A stretch of 64,000 nt of DNA, taken from the NCBI GenBank assembly GCA_041874725.1, contig CP097466.1, positions 5,580,001 to 5,644,000 of the forward strand, written 5' to 3'. This stretch comes from Duganella sp. BuS-21 (lineage in GTDB: Bacteria > Pseudomonadota > Gammaproteobacteria > Burkholderiales > Burkholderiaceae_D). The position numbers and the translations under genes are program-made. Under the pieces are notes generated by a model. It was not told the origin of the DNA. It was given only the letters and a program-made list of their open reading frames with translations, and made no database searches. The stretch's first letter is position 1. Each line of letters starts with the position of its first letter. This document shows positions 19,792 through 29,310 of this stretch, piece after piece.

Positions 19792-19806
19792 TGTAGTACG
19801 ACTACC
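19792..19806. promoter_or_regulatory. Second candidate operator TGTAGT-ACG-ACTACC
   Basis: Same layout as 19546-19560 with one mismatch in the last base. It ends about four bases before the GGAG ribosome site of the amylase gene, so binding could block elongation or translation. Confidence 0.45.
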
Positions 19807-19819
19807 TTTTGGAGACAAA

Positions 19820-21676
19820 ATGACCAAAACCCTGCTGGCTGCGCTGTGCGCCGCCCTCTTGCCGCCCATGGCCGGCGCCGCGTCGCAAAATTACCGCATC
19901 GACCACATGGAGCCGCCATCCTGGTGGGCTGGCATGCACAACAGCAAGCTGCAACTGATGGTGCACGGACCGCAGATCGCCGAGCTGGAGCCGGCGCTGA
20001 GCTATCCGGGCGTGCGCATCACCGCCGTCTCGCGCGTGCCGAACCGCAATTACCTGTTCATCGACCTCGACCTCGCGCCGGACGCCGCGCCAGGCAAGCT
20101 GGAGCTGCTGTTCCAGCGCGGGACGCAAAGCATCCGTTACAGCTACGACCTGCAGGCGCGCGCGCAAGGCTCGGCGCGACGCACCGGCTTCAACACCAGC
20201 GACGTCATTTATCAAGTGATGCCGGACCGCTTCGCCAACGGCGATCCGTCCAACGACAGCGTCGACGGCTACGCCGACAAGCTTAATCGCGCCCAAGGCG
20301 GTGGACGGCATGGCGGCGACATCCAGGGCATCGCCGACCATCTCGACTACGTGGCGGGCCTGGGCTTCACCCAGCTGTGGTCCACGCCGCTGCTCGAGTC
20401 CAACATGCCGGCCTACTCCTATCACGGCTACGCCACCACCGACCATTACCGCATCGATCCGCGCTACGGCAGCAACGAGAGCTACCGCAAGCTGTCGGCG
20501 CAGGCGCGCGCCAGGGCCATCGGCGTGATCCAGGACGTGGTGCTCAACCACATCGGCGGCAAGCACTGGTGGCTGCAGGACATGCCGATGGCCGACTGGC
20601 TGACCTACCAGGGCAAGCACGTGCCGACCGCGCACCACCGCGTGGCGCTGCAGGACCCGTATGCATCGGACGAGGACAAGCGCAATTTCACGCAGGGCTG
20701 GTTCTCGCCGGCGATGCCGGACCTGAACCAGGCCAATCCCTACGTCGCCAACTACCTGGTCCAGAACAGCATCTGGTGGATCGAGTACGCCGGCCTGTCC
20801 GGTCTGCGCGTGGATACCTACGGCTACTCGGACACCGCTTTCCTGAGTCGCTGGTCGGGCGCGGTGATGGCCGAGTATCCGCAACTGAACCTGGTGGGCG
20901 AAGAATGGAGCCCGCTGGTGCCGGTGGTGGCGCACTGGCAGCGCGGCAAGCAGAACTTCGACGGCTACGTCTCGCACATGCCAAGCATGATGGACTTCCC
21001 GCTCAACGACGCGCTGCGCCGCGCGCTGCTGGCGCCCGAGACGCCAGAACAAGGGTTGAACACACTGTATGAAATGGTGTCGCAGGATTACCTGTATGCG
21101 GACGCGAAGAACCTGGTTCTGTTCGAGGGCAATCACGACCTGTCGCGCATCTACAGCGCGCTCGATGCGGACCAGGGCCTGTTCCGCATGGCGATGGCCT
21201 TCGTATCGACCATGCCGCGCATTCCACAGTTCTACTCAGGCACCGAGATCCAGATGACCAGCGCCACCAAGGAACGCGACGACGCCTCCTACCGCCAGGA
21301 CTTCCCCGGCGGCTGGAACGGCGACAAGATCAACGCTTTCACCGGCGTCGGCCTGACGTCGCAGCAGGCCGACGCGCAAACGTACCTCCGCAAGCTGCTC
21401 AACTGGCGCAAGAGCGCCACCGTCATCCACAACGGTAAGCTGATGCACTACGGGCCGGAAAAAGGCAGCTACGTCTACTTCCGCTACGGCGGCGGCAAGA
21501 AGGTGATGGTGGCGCTGAACAAGAACAGCACCGACACCACGCTGCCGACCGCGCGCTTCCATGAGATGCTGAACGGCGCGCGCGCCGGCGTGGACGTGAT
21601 CAGCGGCCAGCGCGTGTCGCTGGATGGACAAGTTAAACTACCGGCGCGTTCCGCGCTGATATTGGAGATCGAATGA
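19820..21676 (+). CDS. GH13 cyclomaltodextrinase/neopullulanase-like alpha-amylase (SusA-like)
   Basis: 618 residues, start ATG 19820 after GGAG. A signal peptide (MTKTLLAALCAALLPPMAGA) shows it acts outside the cytoplasm. An N-terminal beta-domain (MEPPSWWAGMHNSKLQLMVHG) matches the Cyc-maltodext_N fold found in SusA-type enzymes. The barrel has VIQDVVLNHIG (region I), LRVDTYGY (nucleophile D332), VGEEWS (acid/base E361) and EGNHDLSR (D440). A C-terminal beta-domain follows. It would hydrolyse cyclodextrins or maltodextrins arriving through the divergent TonB receptor. Its TGA overlaps the ATG of the next gene by four bases, so the two are probably co-translated. Confidence 0.9.
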   Translation: MTKTLLAALCAALLPPMAGAASQNYRIDHMEPPSWWAGMHNSKLQLMVHGPQIAELEPALSYPGVRITAVSRVPNRNYLFIDLDLAPDAAPGKLELLFQRGTQSIRYSYDLQARAQGSARRTGFNTSDVIYQVMPDRFANGDPSNDSVDGYADKLNRAQGGGRHGGDIQGIADHLDYVAGLGFTQLWSTPLLESNMPAYSYHGYATTDHYRIDPRYGSNESYRKLSAQARARAIGVIQDVVLNHIGGKHWWLQDMPMADWLTYQGKHVPTAHHRVALQDPYASDEDKRNFTQGWFSPAMPDLNQANPYVANYLVQNSIWWIEYAGLSGLRVDTYGYSDTAFLSRWSGAVMAEYPQLNLVGEEWSPLVPVVAHWQRGKQNFDGYVSHMPSMMDFPLNDALRRALLAPETPEQGLNTLYEMVSQDYLYADAKNLVLFEGNHDLSRIYSALDADQGLFRMAMAFVSTMPRIPQFYSGTEIQMTSATKERDDASYRQDFPGGWNGDKINAFTGVGLTSQQADAQTYLRKLLNWRKSATVIHNGKLMHYGPEKGSYVYFRYGGGKKVMVALNKNSTDTTLPTARFHEMLNGARAGVDVISGQRVSLDGQVKLPARSALILEIE

Positions 21677-24600
21677 AGAAGCACCTCCCCGCGCTGCATG
21701 GTGCAACGCTGATGGCGATGCTGGCGGTAACCGCCAACGCAGCCGCCGCCCCGGCCAATTCCGCCACGGCCGCGTATTCAAGCTGGGATGGCAAGCAGGA
21801 ACTGGTGCGCTACGCCACGCCGGACGCCGGCGCCGCGCTGCGCAGCTACACGCAATCGACCACCATGCGCGTGCGCGAAGGCGGCAAGCAGGAAGTCGGC
21901 TACGCGGAATCCGCATCGCTGCCGACCGTCCGCAGCGGCAACCTGGCTTTCGACGCCCTGTTCGCCCTGGCCGGCAATGAGATGAAACTGGACTCGGTCA
22001 GCGAAATCCGCGACGGCAGCTACAACGGCGGCAACGCCATCCCATGCGAGTGCTTCGAAACCGGCGAGTTGTGGCACTACGTCTGGACCCGCGACCTGTC
22101 CTACGCCGCTGCGCTCGGTCTCGGCATGCTGGACCCGCAGCGCACGCGCAATTCGCTGGAGTTCAAGCTGGCCGGCTACCGCGAAGGCGTGAGCGCCGGC
22201 CTGCACGCCGTCGGCGACGGCTACCAGATCGTGCAGGACACCGGCAGCGGCGGCAGCTGGCCGGTCAGCACCGACCGCGTGAGCTGGGCCTTCGGCGCCG
22301 ACGAAGCGTTGAAAGCCCTGCCGCCCGAACAGCGCACCGCCTTTGCCCAACAAGCCCTGCATGCTTTGACCAACACGTTGGAGAACGACCGCCTCGCCAT
22401 CTGGGACGCCGCCGACGGCTTGTACAACGGCGAAGAATCCTTCCTCGACTGGCGCGAGCAAAGCTACGCCGCATGGATACCGAACCAGTTGTCGCACATG
22501 GCCACCTCCAAGGCGCTGTCCACCAACGCCGCGCACTACAAGGCGCTGACGCTGGCCGCGCAGCTGGCCGCAGAAGTGGCCGATGATCAAGGCAACGCCA
22601 GGCTGGCGGCGCGCTACGCCGGCTGGGCCGCCGACCTGAAGGCCGCCATCAATAAGCGCTTCTGGCAGGCCGACAGCGGCATGTACAGCAGCGTCACCGC
22701 CGGCCACTTCGACGGCGCGGCCATGTACAAATACGATTGGCTGGGCCAGTCGCTGGCCATCGTCACCGGCATCGCCGACCAGCGCCAGGCGCAGAGCATT
22801 CTGGCGCACTATCCGCATGGGCCGATGGGGGCGCCGGTGATCTATCCGCAGCAGGCCGACACCGCCGTCTATCACAACCGCGCCATCTGGCCGTTCGTGA
22901 CGGCCTACGGCCTGAAGGCCGCAGCCATCGGCGGCAACGTCGCCGTGGCGGATGCCGCCTATGCCACGCTGATGCGCGGCGCCGCCACCAACCTGTCCAA
23001 TATGGAGAACCTGGAATGGCTGTCCGGCCAGCCGGCCTTTGACGACGGCAAGCTCAGTGGGCCGGTGGTCAACTCGCGCCGCCAATTGTGGTCCGTGGGC
23101 GGCTATCTCGGCATGGTGGTCGGCAGCGTGTTCGGCGTGCAGACCACCAATGACGGCATCGCGCTCAAGCCCTTCATCACCGCCAAACTGCGGCGCGACA
23201 GCTTCGCCGGCAGCGACGCGATCACGCTCAACAACCTGACGCTGCGCGGCAAGCGCCTGCAGGTGCGCGTGCTGCTGCCCGCCGCCGCCAAGGGTGACGG
23301 CTACTACGCGGTCGACGGCGTCACGCTGAACGGCAAGCCTGCCGGGGCCGCACTGACGTGGGATGCGCTGGGCGATGACAACAAGATCGAGATCCGCCTC
23401 GGCAAACTAATGCCGGGCCAGCAGGGCAAACGCAATGTGAACGCCAAGCCGCTGGTGCAGGACGCCGCCGTGTACGCGCCGGCCGAGCCGCGCATCGTCA
23501 AGCTGGAACGCGGCGTCTATGGCTTGCCGACGCTGCAGATCGCACCTGCCGCCGGCAAGGGCGTGGTGTACAACATCTACCGCAACGGCCAACTGGTGGG
23601 ACCGCGCATCAGTGCGACGCAGTGGGCCGACCGCAGCGCCGGCGCTTCGGACACTGCCGCCAACTTGTGCTACGCGGTGGAAGCGGTGTACGCCAGCTCC
23701 GGCAACCGCAGCCACCACAGCATGCCGGCATGCCTGAACGCGGGCGAGGAAATCTCGGTGGCCCGCGTCGATTTCGGAGCGTCGCCGTCCGACACCTTTG
23801 CACAAGAATTCAAGATCACGCGCGACGGCAGCTACGCGCTGCAGATCAAGTACCGCAACACCGCGCACCAGATCAACCTCGGCGTCAGCGGCGGCGTCAA
23901 ATGGGCGGCGCTGAAGGATGGCGCCGGCAACATCGTCGCCAACGGCGTGATGCAAATGCCGCACTCGCCGGCCGAGGAAGGCGCCAAGTACTCCACGCCG
24001 TTGCGCGCGAAACTCAAGCCGGGAAGCTACAAGCTGCAACTGAACGATTTCTACAATATGAGCTACATGAAGAACAACGCCACCTACAGCGATGCGGGCG
24101 GCGTCAAAGGCCCGTCCAACAAGTTCGACATCCATGGCGTACGCGTGATGCCGGTTCCCGATAGCGACGCGCCAACCGCCGCCGTCGCTGCCGGCACGCT
24201 GCGCATCGTCGAGCAGTTCGCGTCGCCGCAGCTGAACAACCGCCGCAAGCTGCGCATCTACCTGCCGCCCGGCTACGACGCCGAACCGCAGCGCCGCTAT
24301 CCGGTGCTGTACATGCACGACGGCCAGAACCTGTTCGATCCCAAGACCGCCGCCTTCGGCACGGCCTGGGAAATCGGCACGGCGATGGACAAGCTGATCG
24401 CCACCGGCGCCATCGAACCGGCCATCGTGGTCGGCATCGACAACACGGACGACCGCATCGGCGAATACACGCCGTGCTGCGATCCCAAGCACGGCGGCGG
24501 CAAGATCGACGCCTACGCGGCCTTCATCGTCGACACCGTCAAGCCCTGGGCCGACGCCAATCTGCGCACCATGATGGAACGCGAACACACCGCCATCATG

Positions 24601-24933
24601 GGCTCCTCGCTGGGCGGCATCGCCTCGGTGTACATCGCGCAGAAGTACCCGCAGGTGTTCTCCATGGCCGGCGGCGTATCGAGTTCATTCTGGTGGAACC
24701 AGCAGGCCTTCATCAAGAACGTGCCGGCGCGCCAGCCGGTGAAGTTCTACATCGATGCCGGCACCGACGGCGACGGCATCGGCGACACGCGCAAGATGCG
24801 CGACGCCATGCTGGCACAAGGCTACCAGCCCGGCCGGGATCTGCTGTACTACGAAGCGGAAGGCGGCAGCCATAATGAAAAATCGTGGTCGGCGCGCGTC
24901 CAGCTGCCGCTGACCTGGTTCTTCAGGAAATAG
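21673..24933 (+). CDS. Fusion of six-hairpin glycosidase-like and esterase (alpha/beta-hydrolase) domains
   Basis: 1086 residues with a signal peptide (MKKHLPALHGATLMAMLAVTANA). Residues 40-590 look like an (alpha/alpha)6-barrel glycosidase: CECFETGELWHYVWTRDLSYA, GSWPVSTDRVSWAFG, YDWLGQSLAIVTG, IWPFVTAYGLKAA, NLEWLSG. Residues 590-840 are beta-rich linkers. Residues 840-1086 are an esterase-D/Fes-like domain: YPVLYMHDGQNLFD, nucleophile S979 in GSSLGG, probable acid near D1028-D1032 (DAGTDGDG), and H1067 in GGSHNEKSW. It overlaps the cyclomaltodextrinase stop as ATGA. The likely role is to trim maltodextrin ends while removing an ester group, but substrates are not known. Its end overlaps the convergent GGDEF-EAL gene by 11 bp. 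Confidence 0.8.
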   Translation: MKKHLPALHGATLMAMLAVTANAAAAPANSATAAYSSWDGKQELVRYATPDAGAALRSYTQSTTMRVREGGKQEVGYAESASLPTVRSGNLAFDALFALAGNEMKLDSVSEIRDGSYNGGNAIPCECFETGELWHYVWTRDLSYAAALGLGMLDPQRTRNSLEFKLAGYREGVSAGLHAVGDGYQIVQDTGSGGSWPVSTDRVSWAFGADEALKALPPEQRTAFAQQALHALTNTLENDRLAIWDAADGLYNGEESFLDWREQSYAAWIPNQLSHMATSKALSTNAAHYKALTLAAQLAAEVADDQGNARLAARYAGWAADLKAAINKRFWQADSGMYSSVTAGHFDGAAMYKYDWLGQSLAIVTGIADQRQAQSILAHYPHGPMGAPVIYPQQADTAVYHNRAIWPFVTAYGLKAAAIGGNVAVADAAYATLMRGAATNLSNMENLEWLSGQPAFDDGKLSGPVVNSRRQLWSVGGYLGMVVGSVFGVQTTNDGIALKPFITAKLRRDSFAGSDAITLNNLTLRGKRLQVRVLLPAAAKGDGYYAVDGVTLNGKPAGAALTWDALGDDNKIEIRLGKLMPGQQGKRNVNAKPLVQDAAVYAPAEPRIVKLERGVYGLPTLQIAPAAGKGVVYNIYRNGQLVGPRISATQWADRSAGASDTAANLCYAVEAVYASSGNRSHHSMPACLNAGEEISVARVDFGASPSDTFAQEFKITRDGSYALQIKYRNTAHQINLGVSGGVKWAALKDGAGNIVANGVMQMPHSPAEEGAKYSTPLRAKLKPGSYKLQLNDFYNMSYMKNNATYSDAGGVKGPSNKFDIHGVRVMPVPDSDAPTAAVAAGTLRIVEQFASPQLNNRRKLRIYLPPGYDAEPQRRYPVLYMHDGQNLFDPKTAAFGTAWEIGTAMDKLIATGAIEPAIVVGIDNTDDRIGEYTPCCDPKHGGGKIDAYAAFIVDTVKPWADANLRTMMEREHTAIMGSSLGGIASVYIAQKYPQVFSMAGGVSSSFWWNQQAFIKNVPARQPVKFYIDAGTDGDGIGDTRKMRDAMLAQGYQPGRDLLYYEAEGGSHNEKSWSARVQLPLTWFFRK

Positions 24934-26365
24934 GCGCCGCCAGGCGTTGCCGGCGCCCGGCCAGCAACGCCTCCACCTCCTGCGGCGACACCGGCGCGCT
25001 GAGGCAGAAGCCGAACACTTCGTCGCAGCCCATGGCCGACAGCTGCACCAACTGCTCGCCGGTTTCCACGCCGGCGGCGATCACCCGCATGCCGAGCGAA
25101 TGCGCCATCTCGATGATGGCGCGCACCATCGCCCCGCCGCGCGACAAATCGTCGATGAAGGATTTATCGATCTTCACCAGATCCACCGAATAACGCCGCA
25201 GGTAGTTCAAGGAGGCGTAGCCGGTGCCGAAATCGCTGACCGCGATGCGCACGCCCAGCTGCTTGAACTGCTGCAGCAGCTCTTCCGCTCCCTGGCTCCT
25301 ATCGATCAGCACCGCCTCAGGGATGTCCAGCTCGATGCAACGGCCAGGCAGGCCGGCCTTCTCCAGCGCGGCGGCGTACACCTGCACGATCTCCTTGTGG
25401 AAGAACTGGCGCGGCGACAAATGCACGGCTACCGTCAGCGCCAGACCGCGATCGAGCCACTGGCGGGCCTGCGCCATCGCGGTGGTCATCACCCACGCGC
25501 CCACCGGCAGGATCAGCGCGCTCTGTTCCAGCACCGGCAGGAAGTCCAACGGCATCACCAGCCCCAGTTCCGGGTGCTTCCAGCGCAGCAGCGCCTTGAC
25601 GCCGGTGATCTGCTGCCGCCGCAGATCGAGCTTGGGCTGGTAGGTGAGAATGAACTCATGGTGCTCGTGCGCGTGGCGCAGCGCCGTCTCCAGGATCAGG
25701 GCGGAATAGGCCTTGGCCTGCATGCTGGGCAAGAAGCGCAGACTGGCGCCCTTGCCGCGCTGCTTGACGGCGTACATGGCCAGGTAGGCCTTTTCGATCA
25801 GCGCTTCGATATCCTCGTCGTCATCGGGACAGACCGCCACGCCGATGCTGGCGGCCACCATCATCGGCTGGGCCTTGATCAGGAACGGCTCGCCGATCGC
25901 CTTCATGATTTTTTCCGCCACCTGCTGCGCATCGGCGCCGTTGCGCAGCTCCGTCAGCAGGATGATGAATTCATCGCCGCCCTGCCGCGCCACGGTGTCG
26001 ACCTCGCGCACGCACTGGCGCAGGCGCTGCGCGAACTGCACCAGCACCTGGTCGCCGGCGTCGTGGCCAAGCGTATCGTTGATGGTCTTGAAATGGTCGA
26101 TATCGACGAACAGCACCGCCAGCAGGCTTTCATGGCGGCGCGCGTAGGCCACGCCGTGCTCGAGCTGCATCTGGAACTGCAGGCGGTTGGGCAGGCCGGT
26201 CAGGCTGTCGTGGTGGGCGATGAAGTCCAGTCGCATCTCGGTATCGCGCTGCGCCGCCTGCAATTGTGCGCAACGCGCGCGCCAGCCGCGCGCCTGCCAT
26301 TGACCGGCCGCCAGCGCCAGCAAACATGGCGCCATGCCGGCCGCTATCGGCCATAAGCTGTTCAT
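24923..26365 (-). CDS. Membrane GGDEF protein with degenerate EAL domain
   Basis: The start chosen is ATG 26365 with GAGGGA just upstream (480 residues); the frame extends to 26440 without a ribosome site. One N-terminal membrane segment, a short coiled coil, GGDEF domain, then EAL domain. The cyclase half is intact: GGDEF at 129-133 and an inhibitory RxxD site (R120-D123). The EAL half has lost key residues: K257 in place of the Glu of EALLRW, H315 in place of Asn in VxLSP, and S377 in place of the first Asp of DDFGTG. K398 (KID) and E434 remain. It probably makes c-di-GMP, or binds it, but does not hydrolyse it. It overlaps the convergent fusion gene. Confidence 0.88.
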   Translation of the reverse strand: MNSLWPIAAGMAPCLLALAAGQWQARGWRARCAQLQAAQRDTEMRLDFIAHHDSLTGLPNRLQFQMQLEHGVAYARRHESLLAVLFVDIDHFKTINDTLGHDAGDQVLVQFAQRLRQCVREVDTVARQGGDEFIILLTELRNGADAQQVAEKIMKAIGEPFLIKAQPMMVAASIGVAVCPDDDEDIEALIEKAYLAMYAVKQRGKGASLRFLPSMQAKAYSALILETALRHAHEHHEFILTYQPKLDLRRQQITGVKALLRWKHPELGLVMPLDFLPVLEQSALILPVGAWVMTTAMAQARQWLDRGLALTVAVHLSPRQFFHKEIVQVYAAALEKAGLPGRCIELDIPEAVLIDRSQGAEELLQQFKQLGVRIAVSDFGTGYASLNYLRRYSVDLVKIDKSFIDDLSRGGAMVRAIIEMAHSLGMRVIAAGVETGEQLVQLSAMGCDEVFGFCLSAPVSPQEVEALLAGRRQRLAAPIS

Positions 26366-26492
26366 GCTGTCCCTCTTCCTCGGGTGGACTGCGAAAGAGG
26401 GGATAATAGTAGATCGGCGACATGGAAACAGACCGTTCATGCGCCCGTTTGAGGCGCATCAAACGGGCGCATGAAGGGCCTGTGGCAAAAGC

Positions 26493-28130
26493 TCAGCCGG
26501 CCAGCTGCAAGGAGCGCGAACGCGACGGCGCATGAACCGATGCTGCGCCAGCCGGCTGGTTCTGCAGCTTGAAGATGCTGACCGCCTCCGACAGGCTGGC
26601 GGCCTGCTGCTGCAGGGCGTCGGCGGCAGCGGCGGCCTGCTCCACCAGGGCGGCGTTCTGCTGCGTCACGCTGTCCATCTGGCTGATGGCGATGCTGATC
26701 TGCTCAATGCCGTCGCGCTGCTCGCCGCTGGCCACCGAAATCTCGCCGATGATGGAGGTCACGCGCTGCACGCTGGCCACCACCTCGTTCATGGTGTCGC
26801 CGGCCTGGCCGACCAGGCGGCTGCCCTCCTCCACCCGGCCCACCGAGGTGCCGATCAACTCCTTGATTTCCTTGGCCGCCGCCGCCGAGCGCTGCGCCAG
26901 GTTGCGCACCTCGGAGGCCACCACGGCGAAGCCGCGTCCCTGCTCGCCGGCGCGCGCCGCCTCCACCGCCGCGTTCAAGGCCAGGATATTGGTCTGGAAG
27001 GCGATGCCGTCGATCACCGCGATGATGTCGACGATCTTGCGCGAACTGTCATTGATCTCGCCCATGGTGCGCACCATCTGCGCCACCGCGTCGCCGCCCT
27101 TGGCCGCCACATGCGAGGCGCTGTCGGCCAGGCGGCAGGCTTCGGCTGCGTTCTCGTTGTTCTGCTTGACGGTGGTGGTCAGCTCCACCATGGCCGAGGC
27201 CGTTTCCTCCAGCGAGCTGGCCTGCTCCTCGGTGCGGCCCGACAGGTCGAGGTTGCCGGCGGCGATCTCCACCGTGGCGCCGTGGATGGTCTCCGTGCCG
27301 CTGCGCACCTTGCCGACGATGTTGCTGAGGTTGGTCTGCATCAGCTTGAGCGCGCCCAGCAGGTCGCCGATTTCATCGGTGCTGTCGACCCGCACTTCGC
27401 TGCTCAGGTCGCCGCCGGCGACGGTCTGCGCCACGCTCACCGCCGCGTCCAGCGGCACGGTGATGCTCTTGATCAGCCAGACCACCGTTACCACGCCGAC
27501 CACCAGCGTCACCAGCAAGGTGCTGCCCATGGCCAGCATGGCCGAGCGGTGGGCGGCGCTGTTTTCCTCTTCCATGGTCACCGTCAGGCGCTTGGCTTCG
27601 GTGCCGATGTAGGCCACAATATCGTCGATCTTCTTGGTCGGCTCGCGGTCCATGCCCTTGACCAGCGCATCGACCACGTGCGCGCTTTCGGGATTGGCGG
27701 AATCGTATTTCTTCAGCGCGTCCATGTAGCGCGCGATCAGCTCGTTCTGGGTCTTGATGGCGTCGTCGACCAGTGGCGTGTTCAGCTTGAGTTGAGCGAG
27801 CAGCGCGGCCAGGCTCTTCAGCTCGGCCACCGTGCTTACGCCGCCTTTGACAAAGGCGGCGCGGTGCTTGTCCAGTTGGGCCGGATCGTTACCGCGTATC
27901 AGGATGTTTTTCCACTCCTGCACCTGGATCTTGAACAGCACCTGGGCGCTGCGCGCCGTGTCGATGGCCTGGCTCATGGCCACCGAGCGCGCCATGGCGT
28001 CGGCGCTGCGCACATTGCTATGGTCGAGCGCGCGCCAGCCGGAAGTCGCCACGATGGCCAGCGCGATAAAGAAAAAGCCCCCCAGCAAACCCAAACGCAC
28101 ACCGATCTTGAGATTGGCGAGTTTCATCAT
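26493..28130 (-). CDS. Methyl-accepting chemotaxis protein
   Basis: 545-residue transmembrane chemoreceptor that passes ligand signals to CheA-CheW. A membrane segment near residues 8-30 is followed by a periplasmic four-helix-bundle sensor to about 195. A second membrane segment follows ([17 protein letters not shown]), then a HAMP domain and the long cytoplasmic coiled coil. The conserved tip is [20 protein letters not shown] with [15 protein letters not shown]. Glu/Gln-rich methylation regions ([16 protein letters not shown]) are present. There is no C-terminal NWxxF tether, so it would rely on other receptors for adaptation enzymes. The ligand is unknown. Two ATGs in a row lie after GGGGAA; the first is used. 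Confidence 0.93.
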   Translation of the reverse strand: MMKLANLKIGVRLGLLGGFFFIALAIVATSGWRALDHSNVRSADAMARSVAMSQAIDTARSAQVLFKIQVQEWKNILIRGNDPAQLDKHRAAFVKGGVSTVAELKSLAALLAQLKLNTPLVDDAIKTQNELIARYMDALKKYDSANPESAHVVDALVKGMDREPTKKIDDIVAYIGTEAKRLTVTMEEENSAAHRSAMLAMGSTLLVTLVVGVVTVVWLIKSITVPLDAAVSVAQTVAGGDLSSEVRVDSTDEIGDLLGALKLMQTNLSNIVGKVRSGTETIHGATVEIAAGNLDLSGRTEEQASSLEETASAMVELTTTVKQNNENAAEACRLADSASHVAAKGGDAVAQMVRTMGEINDSSRKIVDIIAVIDGIAFQTNILALNAAVEAARAGEQGRGFAVVASEVRNLAQRSAAAAKEIKELIGTSVGRVEEGSRLVGQAGDTMNEVVASVQRVTSIIGEISVASGEQRDGIEQISIAISQMDSVTQQNAALVEQAAAAADALQQQAASLSEAVSIFKLQNQPAGAASVHAPSRSRSLQLAG

Positions 28131-28214
28131 TTCCCCCTAGGCAAGAACTATTATTCATGATGCTCGCGCGCTGCACAAATGCCAATAGACGGGAGAAAAA
28201 ATTCTCTCAAATTC

Positions 28215-28733
28215 TCACACCTGCAACAACTCGCGGCAATAAATATTGGTAGGACGGCCATCGGGCGGCAGCACCTTGTGCTCGACAAACGTCAGGCCCA
28301 ACTTGGCCAGCAGATTGATCGACACCGTGTTGGCCGGATTGGTAATGCCCATCAGGCGCGGCAGGCGCAACACGTCGCGCGCATAGGCCACCACGGCGGC
28401 GGCGGCCTCGTAGGTGTAGCCAAGGCCGAAATGCGCCGGGCGGATGGCGTAGCCGATATCGACCTCGGGCAGGCTGTCGCGCTTGATCAGGCCGCACAAG
28501 CCCAACGCCAGGCCGTCGCTCTTGCGCTCCATCACGTACAGCGAATGGCCGAGGCGCTGCTGCATCACGCAGGGGCCGTCCAGAATCGCGGTGCGCGCCT
28601 CGGCCACGGTGCGGATGCCCTTGTCGCCGATATGTTCCAGCCAGGTGGGATCGTTCACCAGTTCGTAGTAAAACAGGGCGTCGTCGGCGTTGATGGTGCG
28701 GAGGGAGAGGCGTTCGGTGTCCAGTATCTTCAT
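28215..28733 (-). CDS. GNAT-family N-acetyltransferase (RimJ/RimL-like)
   Basis: 172 residues starting at ATG 28733, which overlaps the previous GNAT stop as ATGA. The N-terminal strand TERLSLRTINADDALFYYELVND, the central PEVDIGYAIRPAHFGLGYTYEAA and the C-terminal NTVSINLLAKLGLTF are those of the Acetyltransf_3 branch, which acetylates N-termini of ribosomal proteins or small amines. The acetyl-CoA loop is of the RPxxFGLGY type. The substrate is unknown. It is co-translated with a second, different GNAT. Confidence 0.85.
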   Translation of the reverse strand: MKILDTERLSLRTINADDALFYYELVNDPTWLEHIGDKGIRTVAEARTAILDGPCVMQQRLGHSLYVMERKSDGLALGLCGLIKRDSLPEVDIGYAIRPAHFGLGYTYEAAAAVVAYARDVLRLPRLMGITNPANTVSINLLAKLGLTFVEHKVLPPDGRPTNIYCRELLQV

Positions 28734-29251
28734 GCGTCGGGCCAATGGGTGGGATCTTCCAGCAATTGGTACATCACATAGACGTCCACATAGCCGAGGT
28801 ATTGATGACGGTAGGCGCGCGGCAAGGTGCCGACGATGGAAAACCCCATCTTTTTCCACAGCAGCACGGCCGGCATATTCGAACTGACCACGTAGTTGAA
28901 CTGCATCGCCAGGTAAGCCTGGGCGCGGGCGCGCTCGAGGCAGTCGCCGGCCAGCAGCTTGCCGACGCCGACGCCCTGCGCCGCCGGGCTGACCATGAAG
29001 GACGCATTGGCGACGTGGGCGCCGCGGTCGCGCTGATTGGCCATCAGGCGATACATGCCGACCAGGCGCTCGCCGTTGTGGATGGCGACAAAACTCTGCA
29101 CGCCGGGCCCGAACCAATAGCCGTGGCAATCTTCGCGGCTGGTGTCGGCGGCGAAATAATAGGTGTCGCCGCTGGCGACCAGCTCCTGGAATATCTGCCA
29201 CATGGCGCCGAAGTCGGCTTCCGTGGCGGGTCGGATGGCGATTTCTTTCAA
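28730..29251 (-). CDS. GNAT-family N-acetyltransferase
   Basis: About 173 residues. No ATG starts this frame. TTG 29251 lies five bases after GGAGTT and begins just before the first strand (KEIAIRPATEADFGAMW), so it is preferred to TTG 29281. The acetyl-CoA binding region is VSPAAQGVGVGKLLAGDCL (Q-x-x-G-x-G) and a late motif NMPAVLLWKKMGF is conserved. It resembles PhnO/YhhY-type acetyltransferases with a C-terminal YVDVYVMYQLL strand. Its stop overlaps the start of the next GNAT. The substrate is unknown. Confidence 0.85.
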   Translation of the reverse strand: MKEIAIRPATEADFGAMWQIFQELVASGDTYYFAADTSREDCHGYWFGPGVQSFVAIHNGERLVGMYRLMANQRDRGAHVANASFMVSPAAQGVGVGKLLAGDCLERARAQAYLAMQFNYVVSSNMPAVLLWKKMGFSIVGTLPRAYRHQYLGYVDVYVMYQLLEDPTHWPDA

Positions 29252-29310
29252 GATAACTCCACGCGCTTTAGCAATGGTCAATTGTCATGCATTTCGGAGG
29301 GCAAGTCCAG

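Larger units (their letters stand above)
19315..19819. other. 505-bp divergent control region of the receptor and amylase genes
   Basis: AT-richer non-coding region. It holds a promoter for each direction (19413-19440 minus, 19716-19744 plus), tandem ACGTTCTA repeats, and two copies of a TGTAGT-N3-ACTAC palindrome about 246 bp apart. An 80-codon open frame on the minus strand (19464-19706) lacks a ribosome site and overlaps these elements, so it is not called a gene. Confidence 0.6.
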
